From contig CACLEZ010000001.1 in the NCBI GenBank assembly GCA_902606175.1, positions 62,001-126,000 of the forward strand: a stretch of DNA of 64,000 nucleotides, in the 5' to 3' direction. Numbering within the stretch: the first letter of the stretch is position 1; every line of letters begins with the position of its first letter. Positions 41,642 to 51,447 of this stretch are shown here, piece by piece. The translations under genes were made by a program, and so were the position numbers. This DNA is from an uncultured SAR86 cluster bacterium. Its GTDB lineage: Bacteria > Pseudomonadota > Gammaproteobacteria > Magnimaribacterales > Magnimaribacteraceae. The notes under the pieces are model-generated. The model saw nothing but the letters and a program-made list of their open reading frames with translations, did no database searches and was not told the DNA's origin.

Positions 41642-42481
41642 ATGGTTGATACAAAGACCTTAAATCCTCAAAAAAAAGAGGAAATACGAGCGCTTCCTCG
41701 TCAAGAGGAGCTCTTCTTAGCGACTGTAAAAGGCAAAGAGACTAGCCTTCCTGAAGATTTATACGTCCCCCCCAATGCACTAGAGATTCTATTAGACAGT
41801 TTTGCCGGCCCTCTAGATTTTCTTTTATACCTCATAAAGAAACAGAACTTGGATATTTTAGATATAAACGTAGCTAAGATAACTGAGCAATATACATCTT
41901 ACATAGAATTAATGGATGCGATGCAGGTTGAATTGGCAGGAGATTACTTAGTAATGGCTGCTTATTTAGCCGAATTAAAATCTAGAATGTTACTGCCAAG
42001 GCCTATAGAGCATACCGAAGAAGAGGATCCAAGAGCTGAATTAATTAAACGACTTCAAGAGTACCAAAGGTATAAAGAAGCCGCAGAACGAATAGATAAA
42101 ATTCCTAGAATAGACAGAGAAATTTTTGCTGCTAATGCAAAACTTCCAGAATTTGCCACCAAAGCTCCTCTCATAGATGTACCTCTCGAAGATTTAACGA
42201 TTGCACTTGCTGAAGTTCTAAGAAGAGCTGAACAATCTCAAGCTCATTTAATAAATTTGGAAGAACTCTCAACTAGAGAGAGAATGTCTCAAATATTAGA
42301 AAGAATGAGAACTGAATCTTTCATAGAATTCACTTCTTTGTTCAATCCTAAAGAGGGCAAGATAGGCGTTGTGGTAACATTCTTAGCAATTTTAGAACTT
42401 CTGAAAGACTCATTAATTGAGATTGTGCAATCAGAGGAGTTTGGTCCTATACACATTAAAGGAATTGAAGAGGTACATTAA
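41642..42481 (+). CDS. scpA: ScpA, segregation and condensation protein A (kleisin)
   Basis: Kleisin bridging SMC heads, with ScpB, in chromosome condensation. Typical segments: DSFAGPLDFLLYLIKKQNLDILDINVAKI near residues 50-78 (the SMC-contact helices) and DYLVMAAYLAELKSRMLLP near 103-121. A C-terminal winged helix ends the protein. I use the ATG at 41642; a TTG nine bases earlier lies inside the leader hairpin. The stop overlaps the scpB start as TAATG. The presence of ScpAB instead of MukBEF fits Pseudomonas-like gammaproteobacteria. Confidence 0.95.
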   Translation: MVDTKTLNPQKKEEIRALPRQEELFLATVKGKETSLPEDLYVPPNALEILLDSFAGPLDFLLYLIKKQNLDILDINVAKITEQYTSYIELMDAMQVELAGDYLVMAAYLAELKSRMLLPRPIEHTEEEDPRAELIKRLQEYQRYKEAAERIDKIPRIDREIFAANAKLPEFATKAPLIDVPLEDLTIALAEVLRRAEQSQAHLINLEELSTRERMSQILERMRTESFIEFTSLFNPKEGKIGVVVTFLAILELLKDSLIEIVQSEEFGPIHIKGIEEVH

Positions 42482-43071
42482 TGGAGAGGAATCTAAGTGA
42501 AATTCTTGAAGCATTGCTTTTATCAGCATCAAGACCAATAAGCATTGACGATATCGTTAAAGTTTTTGAGGACCCTAAGCCTTCTAAAGATGAGATTAGA
42601 AATGCCCTGAATCAAATAGACCAGGACTGCCTAACTCGAGGGATTGAATTGAAGAAGATAGCTAGTGGATATCGTTTGCAGGTAAAACAGTCTTTATCTC
42701 AATACATTGCAAAACTTTGGGAAGAAAAACCACAAAAATTTTCTAAGGCAACTTTGGAGACTCTATCCCTTATTGCATATAAGCAACCTATAACTAGAGG
42801 AGAGATAGAGGAAATAAGAGGAGTAGCTGTTGGAACTCAATTAATTAGAGGTCTGATGGAAAGAGGCTGGGTAAAGATTGTTGGCCAAAGAGATGTGCCT
42901 GGCAGACCTTCTCTATATTCTACTACCAAAGAATTTCTAGATTATTTTGGATTACAACATCTTAGAGAGCTTCCAGAACTCCCTTCTTTGCCTGACCTAA
43001 CATCAATCGAACACGAACTGCCAATAGATGACCCTGATGAGTCTATTGATAGCCCTCAATCTTTAAATTAA
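42481..43071 (+). CDS. scpB: ScpB, segregation and condensation protein B
   Basis: Tandem winged-helix partner of ScpA in the SMC-ScpAB condensin. The first domain begins LSEILEALLLSASRPISIDDI, and the second contains KATLETLSLIAYKQPITRGEIEEIRGVAVG near residues 89-118, with DVPGRPSLYSTTKEFLDYFGL near 139. At 196 residues it is normal length. It overlaps scpA and is followed by rluB after three bases, the common scpA-scpB-rluB unit. Confidence 0.96.
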   Translation: MERNLSEILEALLLSASRPISIDDIVKVFEDPKPSKDEIRNALNQIDQDCLTRGIELKKIASGYRLQVKQSLSQYIAKLWEEKPQKFSKATLETLSLIAYKQPITRGEIEEIRGVAVGTQLIRGLMERGWVKIVGQRDVPGRPSLYSTTKEFLDYFGLQHLRELPELPSLPDLTSIEHELPIDDPDESIDSPQSLN

Positions 43072-43074
43072 ACA

Positions 43075-43812
43075 TTGAAGACCAGGATCCATAAGATCCT
43101 CGCAGATCATGGTATTGGATCTAGGAGAGGGATAGAATCACTAATAAGGCAAAAAAAGGTTTCGGTTAATGGTCAGTTGGCCACCATTGGTCAGCTAGTA
43201 TCCGAAAAAGATACATTTGAGATTGAAGGAAGATCGATAAAGCTTTTAAAGAAAGATCCTACTAAGAGAAGGGTTCTAATGTATAACAAGAAGGTAGGAG
43301 AAATATCCTCTCGTAATGATCCTGACCACAAGAAAACCATTTTCGATTCTCTTCCTAAATTGAAATCAGGCAGATGGGTTTCTGTTGGTAGGTTGGATAT
43401 TAATACTTCTGGATTAATTTTATTCAGTAATGATGGGTCTTTTGCAAATAATTTGATGCATCCTTCCTCTAATATCGAGAGAGAATATGTTGCTAGAGTA
43501 CATGGCCATGTGAGTGAAAAAATATTGAATAATCTTATTAAAGGAGTCAAATTAGAAGATGGTTTCGCAAAATTTTCAGATGTTCAGAGAGGAAGGAAAG
43601 GAAATACGAATCAGTGGTTTGCAATGGTTATCATGGAGGGTCGTTCTAGAGAGGTAAGAAGGCTATGGGAGAGTCAAGGTTTAGAAATTTCGCGCCTCAA
43701 AAGAGTTCGCTATGGCAACCTATTTTTACCTGCGACTCTAAAACAAGGCGCTTTTAAGGAACTTACAAAAAGTGAGATTAGTGCTCTTGAGCGTCAATCG
43801 ATTGACCATTAA
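43075..43812 (+). CDS. rluB: RluB-type 23S rRNA pseudouridine synthase
   Basis: Pseudouridine synthase of the RsuA/RluB/E/F group; by position next to scpB it is RluB (E. coli U2605 enzyme). An N-terminal S4 RNA-binding domain (RIHKILADHGIGSRRGIESL) precedes the catalytic segment VGRLDINTSGLILFSNDG near residue 102 with the catalytic Asp, and the GRSREVRRLWESQGL motif near 190. The start is TTG at 43075; no ATG fits. Its last 35 bases overlap the end of the SDR gene on the other strand, through a 14-base palindrome. Confidence 0.92.
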   Translation: MKTRIHKILADHGIGSRRGIESLIRQKKVSVNGQLATIGQLVSEKDTFEIEGRSIKLLKKDPTKRRVLMYNKKVGEISSRNDPDHKKTIFDSLPKLKSGRWVSVGRLDINTSGLILFSNDGSFANNLMHPSSNIEREYVARVHGHVSEKILNNLIKGVKLEDGFAKFSDVQRGRKGNTNQWFAMVIMEGRSREVRRLWESQGLEISRLKRVRYGNLFLPATLKQGAFKELTKSEISALERQSIDH

Positions 43813-44536
43813 TATCTTTACTCAAATCACTCATCAAATATAAATAAGGATTCATAATCTCAAAAGCCGATGGATTAGAATCCGGATTCTCTGCTGGGTA
43901 TGCCGACTCTCTCATTTTAGTTTTGACTGCTCCAGGATTTATACAGTTAACTCTGATTGATGAGGTATTCTGGAGCTCATCAAATAAGATTTGCATCATT
44001 GCCTCAGTTGCAAATTTACTTATCGAGTAAGCTCCCCAGTAAGCTCTTCCTATTCTTCCAACTCCAGATGACGTGAAAATTATCGAGCTACTTACAGACT
44101 CTTTCAAAAGAGGAATCAAATTTTTTGTTAACAAAAAACTTGCATCGAGGTTGACTTTCAATACATCTTTCCAAACCGAGTAACTATATTGCTCAAGAGG
44201 TTTTTTTTCACCGAGTATCCCTGCATTATTCACCAGTCCATCGATTTGAGAATATTCCTCTTTTATTGCCGCAACAATTTCATGATAGTTTTTTTCATCA
44301 GCAGTTTTAAAATCAATAGGCTGGATGATCACACTACTAGAAGTTATTTGATTTATTTCTTCATAAATGGATTCTAGCTTTTCAATACTTTTACTTAGAA
44401 GAACTAAATCTGCACCAAACTCTGCATAACTCTTAGCTATTTGTCTGCCTATACCTGAACCTGCCCCAGAGATAACGATTGTCTTGTCCTTTAAAAGATT
44501 TGAAGGATAGTTAATTTTTTCGAATTCCATTTTCAT
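43778..44536 (-). CDS. YciK-like short-chain dehydrogenase
   Basis: SDR oxidoreductase of the YciK group, whose substrate is unknown. The cofactor motif is VISGAGSGIGRQIAKSYAE near residues 22-40. NNAGI near 98, the catalytic Ser in FTSSGVGR near 155 and the YSISK Tyr-Lys pair near 170 complete the site. At 252 residues it is typical. The arrangement ubiG-phosphatase-yciK is conserved in Pseudomonas. It starts at the last base of the phosphatase stop. Its 3' end overlaps rluB convergently. Confidence 0.88.
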   Translation of the reverse strand: MKMEFEKINYPSNLLKDKTIVISGAGSGIGRQIAKSYAEFGADLVLLSKSIEKLESIYEEINQITSSSVIIQPIDFKTADEKNYHEIVAAIKEEYSQIDGLVNNAGILGEKKPLEQYSYSVWKDVLKVNLDASFLLTKNLIPLLKESVSSSIIFTSSGVGRIGRAYWGAYSISKFATEAMMQILFDELQNTSSIRVNCINPGAVKTKMRESAYPAENPDSNPSAFEIMNPYLYLMSDLSKDINGQSIDAQEH

Positions 44537-45192
44537 TATTCGACTAATGCAATTATTTCATTCGCTTCATCAAATACATAATCTGCTTTCCATTTATTGA
44601 CAGTATCATTGAGAGGAATATATCCATAAGCTGCTGCACCGGTAAGCATATTAGCTCTTTCACCTGCTTTTATGTCTATTTGATGGTCACCAATGTAAAT
44701 ACTATTTTCTGGTTTTGAGCTTGATATTGTCAAAGCATGAAGAAGTCCATCTGGTTCAGGTTTTCGGGTACCTACGTCATCTGGACATATCAAAAAAGGA
44801 GGTTTTAACTTACCTAATTTATTTTGCACAATACCTTCTGCAAATCTTCTAGGTTTATTAGTAATAATTCCCCACTTAATTTTTTTTTCATTTAGTTCAT
44901 TTAGCACTTCTTCCACTCCATCAAACATTTTGGTATATGTAAGGCAGCATTCTTCGTATATATCTAGTAACTCTTGCCTATGGGATTCAATTATTTGATT
45001 CGGCTCGCCTTCTAGGTTGAGTGCATATGCAGCAAGACTTGCCGCTCCTTGTGAAACCCTTGATCGCACTTGCTCATAATCTGCTTCACCAAATTTATAC
45101 TTTTTTCTGAGTAAATTTACTGCATAAAGAAAATCGGGTGCGGTATCAAGAAGAGTGCCATCTAAGTCAAATGCGAAGAGTTCAATTTTCAA
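44536..45192 (-). CDS. HAD-family phosphatase (MupP/Gph type)
   Basis: Haloacid-dehalogenase-fold phosphatase, 218 residues. Nucleophile motif FDLDGTLLDT near residues 8-17, WGIITNKPRRFAEGI near 106-120 and GTRKPEPDGLLHAL near 141 are present, with YIGDHQIDIKAGERANM giving motif III/IV. General sequence features suit phosphoglycolate phosphatase (Gph). But the ubiG-X-yciK position is that of Pseudomonas MupP, a MurNAc-6-phosphate phosphatase of wall recycling. Sequence alone does not decide, so no symbol is given. It overlaps ubiG by four bases. Confidence 0.88.
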   Translation of the reverse strand: MKIELFAFDLDGTLLDTAPDFLYAVNLLRKKYKFGEADYEQVRSRVSQGAASLAAYALNLEGEPNQIIESHRQELLDIYEECCLTYTKMFDGVEEVLNELNEKKIKWGIITNKPRRFAEGIVQNKLGKLKPPFLICPDDVGTRKPEPDGLLHALTISSSKPENSIYIGDHQIDIKAGERANMLTGAAAYGYIPLNDTVNKWKADYVFDEANEIIALVE

Positions 45193-45899
45193 ATGTTTTC
45201 CTTTTTTGCATGGACCATATAATTGACTTGGATATCTTTACCGAGCCAATAGTTACCAGTTATGGGGTTATAACTTAATCCTATTGTTTCTTTGGAATTT
45301 AAGCCTGCTTCTCTAATCCATTTTGCCAACTCGGAGGGTTTTATAAATTTTTCGTAATCATGTGTGCCTTTTGGAAGAAGGTTTAATATATATTCCGCTC
45401 CTATAACAGCAAAAAGGTAGGATCTAGGGTTTCTATTTATTGTAGAAAAAAATATGTTTCCATCATCTTTCAAGAGATTAGAGCAGCTCTTTATAATTTC
45501 ATTAGGTGAAGGGACATGTTCAAGCATCTCTAAACAAGTAATTACATCAAATTTTTCGTTTGGATGAGAGGATATAAACTCCTCAATTGTATTTTGTATA
45601 TAAATAACATCACTTCCTATAGATCTTGAGTGAGATTTTGCAACACCAATAGTATTTTCTGAAGCGTCTATACCAGTAACGTTAGCGCCCAATTTACTGA
45701 GAGCTTCAGCAAGAATTCCACCACCACAACCTACGTCTAGAACCTTCTTATCTTTCATAGAAGATCTTTCTTCAATAAAATCAACCCTTAAAGGATTAAT
45801 TTGATGAAGTGGCCTAAATTCACCATCCTTGTCCCACCATTTTGCAGCAAGTTCATCAAATTTATTTACTTCATCATGATCTAAATTTTTTATGTTCAT
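45189..45899 (-). CDS. ubiG: UbiG, ubiquinone O-methyltransferase
   Basis: SAM-dependent enzyme carrying out both O-methylations in ubiquinone synthesis. Typical N terminus DEVNKFDELAAKWWDKDGEF, the WDKDGEFRPLHQINPLR segment, the SAM-binding VLDVGCGGGILAEALSKLGA near residues 54-73 and VTGIDASENTIGVA are all UbiG signatures. The 236-residue length is normal. It heads the reverse ubiG-phosphatase-yciK unit, divergent from pntA. Confidence 0.96.
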   Translation of the reverse strand: MNIKNLDHDEVNKFDELAAKWWDKDGEFRPLHQINPLRVDFIEERSSMKDKKVLDVGCGGGILAEALSKLGANVTGIDASENTIGVAKSHSRSIGSDVIYIQNTIEEFISSHPNEKFDVITCLEMLEHVPSPNEIIKSCSNLLKDDGNIFFSTINRNPRSYLFAVIGAEYILNLLPKGTHDYEKFIKPSELAKWIREAGLNSKETIGLSYNPITGNYWLGKDIQVNYMVHAKKENI

Positions 45900-45952
45900 A
45901 GCTAACTTTTTTCATTAAACTGTTCTCCGAAAATTCCAATTCAAAAATAATT

Positions 45953-47071
45953 ATGCAAATATTTTTTCCTAAAGAAGAGGATCACGAGATACGTGCCACT
46001 ATTTTACCTGAAGTGGCCAAGAAGTTTACTGATTTGGGCATTGAGGTTTTGATTGAATCTGGGCTAGGAGAAAAAGTATTTGTTTCCGATGAACTTTATG
46101 TTGATGCAGGTGCAATTATTTGTAATGAAAAAACAGAAGGTTTTGGATCAGCCGATGTGGTTTGTAAAATAAATAAACCTAATCATGACGAGATAAAATC
46201 TCTAAAAAAAGATTCCATATATATTAGCTTTTTGGATCCATTTAATGAAAGACAAGTTGTATCTGATTTGGCTTCAGCTAATGTCAGCTCCATAAGCATG
46301 GAACTTGTGCCAAGAATAACAAGAGCACAAAAGATGGATGCACTGAGTTCCCAAGCAAATTTGGCAGGATATGCAGCTGTAATAGAAGCGTCAAGAACAC
46401 TTTCTAAGTCTTTTCCAATGATGATGACGGCAGCGGGAACAATCTCTCCTGCTAGAGTATTTGTAGTCGGTGTGGGAGTTGCTGGATTACAAGCTATAGC
46501 TACAGCTAAGAGGCTTGGGGCGAGAGTAGAGGCATTTGATACTAGGCCTGTTGTGGAAGAGCAGGTTAAATCTTTGGGAGGAAAATTTGTAAAAATTGAT
46601 ATTGGTGATACAGAGGAAACAGATCAAGGCTATGCTAAAGAATTAACTCCTGAACAAATTAAGATGCAGCAAGATGGTATGAAAAAAATCTGTGCCCAAT
46701 CCGATGTAATCATAACTACAGCGCAAGTATTCGGTCGACAAGCTCCTATGATAATAACTCAAGATATGGTTGAAGCAATGCAGCCTGGCAGTGTAATTGT
46801 GGATATGGCCGTATCTACAGGTGGAAATGTTGAAGGGTCTAAGAATGATGAATACGTTTTCCATAATGGAGTGACAATTATTGGAATGTCCAACTTACCA
46901 GGAGAAGTTGCGAGGGATGCCTCTCAAGTGTTTGGTTCTAATTTATTCAATATGATTGATGAATTTTGGGATAAAGAAAATAAAAATATAAATTTTGATT
47001 TAGAAGATGAAATACTCAAAGGATGTGTAATTACTCATCAAGGCAGTATTGTTAACGAATCAGTAAAATAA
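45953..47071 (+). CDS. pntA: PntA1, transhydrogenase NAD(H)-binding subunit
   Basis: Domain I (soluble, NAD(H)-binding) of proton-translocating nicotinamide nucleotide transhydrogenase. It resembles alanine dehydrogenase: PKEEDHEIRATILPEVAKKF at the start, RITRAQKMDALSSQANLAGY near 117-136 and the Rossmann motif VFVVGVGVAGLQAIATAKRLGA near 169-190. The 372 residues correspond only to the soluble part; the membrane part is a separate gene 9 bases downstream. This is the three-subunit arrangement common in alphaproteobacteria and Pseudomonas, unlike the fused E. coli PntA. Confidence 0.94.
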   Translation: MQIFFPKEEDHEIRATILPEVAKKFTDLGIEVLIESGLGEKVFVSDELYVDAGAIICNEKTEGFGSADVVCKINKPNHDEIKSLKKDSIYISFLDPFNERQVVSDLASANVSSISMELVPRITRAQKMDALSSQANLAGYAAVIEASRTLSKSFPMMMTAAGTISPARVFVVGVGVAGLQAIATAKRLGARVEAFDTRPVVEEQVKSLGGKFVKIDIGDTEETDQGYAKELTPEQIKMQQDGMKKICAQSDVIITTAQVFGRQAPMIITQDMVEAMQPGSVIVDMAVSTGGNVEGSKNDEYVFHNGVTIIGMSNLPGEVARDASQVFGSNLFNMIDEFWDKENKNINFDLEDEILKGCVITHQGSIVNESVK

Positions 47072-47080
47072 TAGTTAAAT

Positions 47081-47359
47081 ATGGAAACACAAATCATACT
47101 TTTGATATTTGTATTAGTTCTATCAATCTTTTTAGGTGTTGAACTGATTACAAAAGTGCCCTCTACTTTGCACACACCTTTGATGTCAGGTGCTAATGCT
47201 ATTTCTGGGATAACTTTAGTGGGCGCAATCTTGTCTTCAGGATCTTCGGAGATTGTTACTATTATCCTTGGAACTGCAGCAGTTTTTTTTGCATCAATCA
47301 ATGTTGTTGGTGGATATCTTGTAACAAACAGAATGCTTGGAATGTTTAAAAAGAAATAA
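47081..47359 (+). CDS. pntAB: PntA2, transhydrogenase membrane subunit
   Basis: Small membrane part of domain II that is fused to PntA in E. coli. The 92 residues hold three to four helices, with the conserved KVPSTLHTPLMSGANAISGI near residues 23-42 and VGGYLVTNRMLGMFKKK at the end. Located between pntA1 and pntB. It completes the proton channel with PntB. Confidence 0.95.
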   Translation: METQIILLIFVLVLSIFLGVELITKVPSTLHTPLMSGANAISGITLVGAILSSGSSEIVTIILGTAAVFFASINVVGGYLVTNRMLGMFKKK

Positions 47360-47360
47360 A

Positions 47361-48746
47361 ATGGATACTGCAATACTAGTTAATTTATTTTACATAGCTT
47401 CTTCAATTTTGTTCATTGTTGGACTAAAGATGTTGGGATCTCCCGATACTGCAAGAAGAGGAAATTTACTATCTTCTTCAGGTATGCTTTTGGCAGTACT
47501 TATAACCTTACTCGATCAGAATATAATTGATTATAGATACATAGCTGGAGCACTAATTGCTGGAAGCATAGTTGGGTATTTCGCAGCTACCAAGGTAAAA
47601 ATGACCTCAATGCCCGAAATGGTTGCAATTTTTAATGGATTTGGTGGCATTGCTAGTCTTCTAGTTGGTTCTGCTGAATATGTTTCTGGGACTTTCGATA
47701 ATCCTGCCTTTTTAGGAGCTATATTTTTAACAGTTTTAATAGGCGGTCTAACTTTTAGTGGCAGCATCATTGCCTATGGAAAATTATCTGAAGTAATTTC
47801 CGGGAAGCCATATCTTTATAAAGGACAACAATTTGTAAATGGAATTTTATTGCTAGCTATTTTGCTTGTTGGAATAAATATGCTTTTCATTCAAGGTTTC
47901 ATTTCGTCCGAAGAAACACTTATCTTACTAATAGTTCTCGCTTTCATACTTGGTATATTGTTCGTAATACCAATTGGCGGGGCTGATATGCCGGTTGTAA
48001 TTGCCTTGCTCAATAGCTTTTCAGGTTTAGCAGCTTGTGCTGCAGGTTTTGTCATTCTTAATAATGTACTGATTGTGGCAGGTGCTCTGGTTGGAGCAAG
48101 CGGACTGATACTTACAAATATAATGTGTAAGGCAATGAATAGATCATTAGCAAATGTCCTATTTAGCGGTTTTGGAGCTGCCCCCGACGCTGCTGCTGAG
48201 TCAACTCAAGAACAAGGTGAAGTCAAACCTATTTCTGCTGAGGATGCTTATCTAATACTAGAAGCTGCCTCATCTGTTTTAATAGTACCTGGTTACGGAA
48301 TGGCAGTTGCTCAAGCACAACATGCCGTGAGGGAATTGGGAGAGTTGTTAGAGGATAATGGGGCAGAAGTTAAGTATGCAATTCATCCAGTAGCGGGAAG
48401 AATGCCTGGACACATGAATGTATTGCTTGCTGAGGCAAATGTTTCTTATGATGTTCTTGTTGAACCTGATGATGTTAATCCTGTAATGGAAACTGTTGAT
48501 GTTTGTATTGTAATTGGGGCGAATGACGTAGTTAATCCTGATGCCAAAGATAATGAGGGCAGCCCTATCTATGGCATGCCTATTATTGAAGTGGATAATG
48601 CTAAAACAGTCTTTGTTTCTAAAAGATCAATGGCATCAGGATTTGCAGGTATTCAAAACCCTTTATTCTTTAAATCTAATACAAGAATGTTGTTTGGAGA
48701 TGCTAAGGAAACTGTATCCACTTTAGTCTCTGAATTTAAGGGCTAA
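47361..48746 (+). CDS. pntB: PntB, transhydrogenase beta subunit
   Basis: Membrane plus NADP(H)-binding subunit. The N-terminal two thirds are membrane helices, and the C-terminal domain III begins near residue 290 with YGMAVAQAQHAVRELGELLE and includes HPVAGRMPGHMNVLLAEA and VVNPDAKDNEGSPIYGMPI. I start at ATG 47361, one base after the pntA2 stop, giving 461 residues. An in-frame start eight codons earlier would overlap pntA2. A weak hairpin with T-run lies over the stop. Confidence 0.95.
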   Translation: MDTAILVNLFYIASSILFIVGLKMLGSPDTARRGNLLSSSGMLLAVLITLLDQNIIDYRYIAGALIAGSIVGYFAATKVKMTSMPEMVAIFNGFGGIASLLVGSAEYVSGTFDNPAFLGAIFLTVLIGGLTFSGSIIAYGKLSEVISGKPYLYKGQQFVNGILLLAILLVGINMLFIQGFISSEETLILLIVLAFILGILFVIPIGGADMPVVIALLNSFSGLAACAAGFVILNNVLIVAGALVGASGLILTNIMCKAMNRSLANVLFSGFGAAPDAAAESTQEQGEVKPISAEDAYLILEAASSVLIVPGYGMAVAQAQHAVRELGELLEDNGAEVKYAIHPVAGRMPGHMNVLLAEANVSYDVLVEPDDVNPVMETVDVCIVIGANDVVNPDAKDNEGSPIYGMPIIEVDNAKTVFVSKRSMASGFAGIQNPLFFKSNTRMLFGDAKETVSTLVSEFKG

Positions 48747-48759
48747 TCACCCTGTTTTT
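48739..48759 (+). terminator. Weak candidate terminator after pntB
   Basis: AGGG-7-CCCT followed by GTTTTT overlaps the pntB stop codon. The stem is only four base pairs, so efficiency as an intrinsic terminator would be low. It is the only hairpin/T-run combination I found in the window that fits the expected layout. Confidence 0.3.
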
Positions 48760-48792
48760 GGCTTATTTTTAAGCGATTTTTGCGGTCAATTA

Positions 48793-48801
48793 TGCTAAAA
48801 T
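48793..48801 (+). promoter_or_regulatory. Candidate extended -10 promoter of gyrA
   Basis: TGCTAAAAT is an extended -10 (TG-n-TAAAAT, 5/6 to TATAAT) about 100 bases before the gyrA ATG, in the 157-base gap that is the longest in the window. A 9-base inverted repeat, TTTTGGCTT (48756-48764) and AAGCCAAAA (48828-48836), brackets it. No good -35 is present, as expected for extended -10 sites. This would drive the long gyrA-to-uvrC gene string. Confidence 0.42.
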
Positions 48802-48903
48802 TAGCTTAAGTTGATACTGCGAAAACCAAGCCAAAATATTTCTCTTTCTTTTGAAGGATTTTCCTATTATTTCAACAAATTATTAAATTTTTGGATCTAA
48901 ATT

Positions 48904-51447
48904 ATGGGTGAAATTGCTGCTAAGGAAATTGTTCCTGTAGACATAGGACAAGAGCTCAAACAATCTTATCTTGATTATGCCATGAGCGTAATTGTTGGAA
49001 GGGCCTTGCCTGACGCAAGAGATGGATTAAAACCTGTCCATCGCAGAGTCCTCTATGCAATGCACGTCTTGAATAATGATTTTGGTCGACCGCACAAGAA
49101 GTCAGCCAGAATAGTTGGCGATGTAATTGGTAAATATCATCCTCATGGAGACAGTGCCGCTTACGAAACTATTGTAAGAATGGCTCAGTGGTGGTCTCTT
49201 CGATATCCTTTAGTAGATGGACAAGGAAATTTTGGATCTATGGATGGAGATGGACCGGCTGCACAAAGATACACAGAAGTTAGAATGGCCCGAATATCTC
49301 AGGAGTTATTAGCAGATCTTGAAAAGGAAACAGTTAATTATGTAGAGAATTATGATGGCACTGAAATGATGCCAGAAGTTTTACCCACTAAGATTCCAAA
49401 TATGCTCGTGAATGGTTCTGCAGGAATAGCTGTAGGGATGGCTACAAATATGGCTCCTCATAATCTGAATGAGGCCCTGTCTGCGTGTTTAGCCTATATA
49501 GACAATCCAGAAATTTCAGTTCAAGAGCTAATGGAGTTAATACCTGGACCAGATTTTCCTACAGGAGCAATCATTAATGGTAAGGCAGGAATCGTAAGCG
49601 CTTATGAAACAGGTAGAGGGCGAGTAAAAATAAGAGCTAAAACTGAATTTGAAGATGAAGAAAAAGATAAAGCAAAAATTATTATTACGGAGATGCCTTA
49701 CCAAGTAGTAAAAGCTAGACTGATTGAAAAAATAGCTGAACTTTCTAGGGATAAAAAGTTGGAAGGCATAAGAGATATAAGAGATGAATCTGATAAGGAT
49801 GGCATTAGAGTAGTTATTGAACTGAAATCAGGTCAAATTCCAGATGTAGTTCTCAATAATCTATATTCACAAACTCAAATGCAAACTGTTTTTGGCATTA
49901 ATAATGTTGCGTTAATTGATGGAGAGCCAAAGTTACTGAATCTTAAATCAATACTTTCAGTTTTCTTCAACCATAGAAAAGAAGTTGTTTCTCGAAGAAC
50001 ATTTTTTGATTTAAGAAAAGCAAAAGAAAGAGGCCATATCTTGGAAGGTCTTACAATTGCATTGGCTAATATTGACGAGATGATAGACCTAATTAAGAAA
50101 TCAAAAGAAGGATCTGAAGCAAAGAAAAAATTACTCGCAAAAAAATGGAAGCCAGGAAAAATAATTGCAATGCTTGAGAAGGCTGGACCGGATGCTTGTA
50201 AAATTGATGTAACTGATAATTCCGTTGGACTAATCGGGAAGACTTATCAACTATCTGAACAGCAAGCTCAAGCTATATTGGACATGAGATTGCAGAGGCT
50301 TACTGGCCTTGAGCAAGATAAGCTGATTAAAGAGTACGAGGAAATAATAGATCACATAACATATTTGCTAGAGATACTTGGAGACTCCGAAAGATTGATC
50401 GAGGTAGTGAAAGAAGAACTTTTGGAAGTTCAAGAAAAATATAAAGATGATAGAAGAACCGAAATACAAGATTCAGTTGCTGACTTAACAGAAGCTGATC
50501 TGATTACTCCCGAAGACAGAGTAGTGACCATTTCTCATGAAGGTTATGCCAAGACTCAACCACTTGAAGAATATAGAGCACAGAGAAGAGGAGGAACTGG
50601 AAAGACTGCAGCATCAGTTAAAGATGAAGATTTTGTAGAACAACTATTAGTAGCAAATACCCATACAACACTTCTATGCTTTTCTAACTTAGGACAAGTT
50701 TACTGGTTGAAAGTATATGAGATTCCTTCTGCTGGACGAGCTGCGAAAGGTCGACCTCTAGTCAATCTGATACAACTTAGCGAGGGTGAGAGAATAACAA
50801 GTATGGTGCCCGTGGAGGAATACGATGACCAACATTTCATTCTTATGGCTACTCGAGCTGGGACAGTCAAAAAGACTGTCTTAACAGAATTTCAAAATCA
50901 AAGAAAAGGCGGTAAAAGAGCAATAACTTTAGAAGGTGATGATGAGCTTGTTGGAACCACTGTTACTGATGGTAGCAAATTTGTTATGTTGGTTACCAAT
51001 GCCGGAAAGGCAGCTCATTTTTCTGAAACAGAAGTAAGATCTATGGGAAGAACAGCTAAAGGAGTTAGAGGGATCAAGCTGGAGAAAGAACAGCATGTAA
51101 TTTCCTTAATAATTCCAGAGGAAGAGGCTAGCATCTTTACAGTAAGCGAAAACGGATATGGAAAACGTTCAAGATCTATAGATTTCAGAAAAACTAGACG
51201 AGGAGCAAAGGGAGTTATTGCAATGCAAATTTCTGAAAGAAATGGTCAGTTAATTGGAGCTGCTCAAGTCACAGAAGATGATGAATTAATGCTTATATCG
51301 GATAAAGGTATGCTGGTGAGAACTAGAGTTGCAGAGGTTAATATTATTGGAAGAAATACCCAAGGCGTTACTGTGATAAGGCTAAAAGATTCAGAAAAGT
51401 TAATTAGCATTGCACCTATAAGTGAAGAGTTCATAGGAGATGAATAA
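48904..51447 (+). CDS. gyrA: GyrA, DNA gyrase subunit A
   Basis: Breakage-reunion subunit of DNA gyrase. The quinolone-resistance region [17 protein letters not shown] contains Ser84 and Glu88 (E. coli Ser83, Asp87), and catalytic Tyr123 is in QRYTEVRM. The C-terminal domain has repeated beta-pinwheel blades from about residue 515, including the QRRGGTGK GyrA box near 558. At 847 residues it is usual length. The stop overlaps serC as TAATG. Confidence 0.98.
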   Translation: MGEIAAKEIVPVDIGQELKQSYLDYAMSVIVGRALPDARDGLKPVHRRVLYAMHVLNNDFGRPHKKSARIVGDVIGKYHPHGDSAAYETIVRMAQWWSLRYPLVDGQGNFGSMDGDGPAAQRYTEVRMARISQELLADLEKETVNYVENYDGTEMMPEVLPTKIPNMLVNGSAGIAVGMATNMAPHNLNEALSACLAYIDNPEISVQELMELIPGPDFPTGAIINGKAGIVSAYETGRGRVKIRAKTEFEDEEKDKAKIIITEMPYQVVKARLIEKIAELSRDKKLEGIRDIRDESDKDGIRVVIELKSGQIPDVVLNNLYSQTQMQTVFGINNVALIDGEPKLLNLKSILSVFFNHRKEVVSRRTFFDLRKAKERGHILEGLTIALANIDEMIDLIKKSKEGSEAKKKLLAKKWKPGKIIAMLEKAGPDACKIDVTDNSVGLIGKTYQLSEQQAQAILDMRLQRLTGLEQDKLIKEYEEIIDHITYLLEILGDSERLIEVVKEELLEVQEKYKDDRRTEIQDSVADLTEADLITPEDRVVTISHEGYAKTQPLEEYRAQRRGGTGKTAASVKDEDFVEQLLVANTHTTLLCFSNLGQVYWLKVYEIPSAGRAAKGRPLVNLIQLSEGERITSMVPVEEYDDQHFILMATRAGTVKKTVLTEFQNQRKGGKRAITLEGDDELVGTTVTDGSKFVMLVTNAGKAAHFSETEVRSMGRTAKGVRGIKLEKEQHVISLIIPEEEASIFTVSENGYGKRSRSIDFRKTRRGAKGVIAMQISERNGQLIGAAQVTEDDELMLISDKGMLVRTRVAEVNIIGRNTQGVTVIRLKDSEKLISIAPISEEFIGDE

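Noticed and set aside
43191..43550. 119-codon open frame on the reverse strand inside rluB
   Set aside because: It lies fully antisense to a well-conserved gene, has no recognisable domain and no ribosome site; it is a by-product of coding constraint on the other strand.
47337..47360. Upstream start for pntB inside pntA2
   Set aside because: It adds eight non-homologous residues; the ATG at 47361 gives the expected PntB N terminus directly after the pntA2 stop.
47038..47373. 111-codon reverse frame over the pntA2 gene
   Set aside because: Antisense to the conserved PntA2 membrane subunit; no support for expression.
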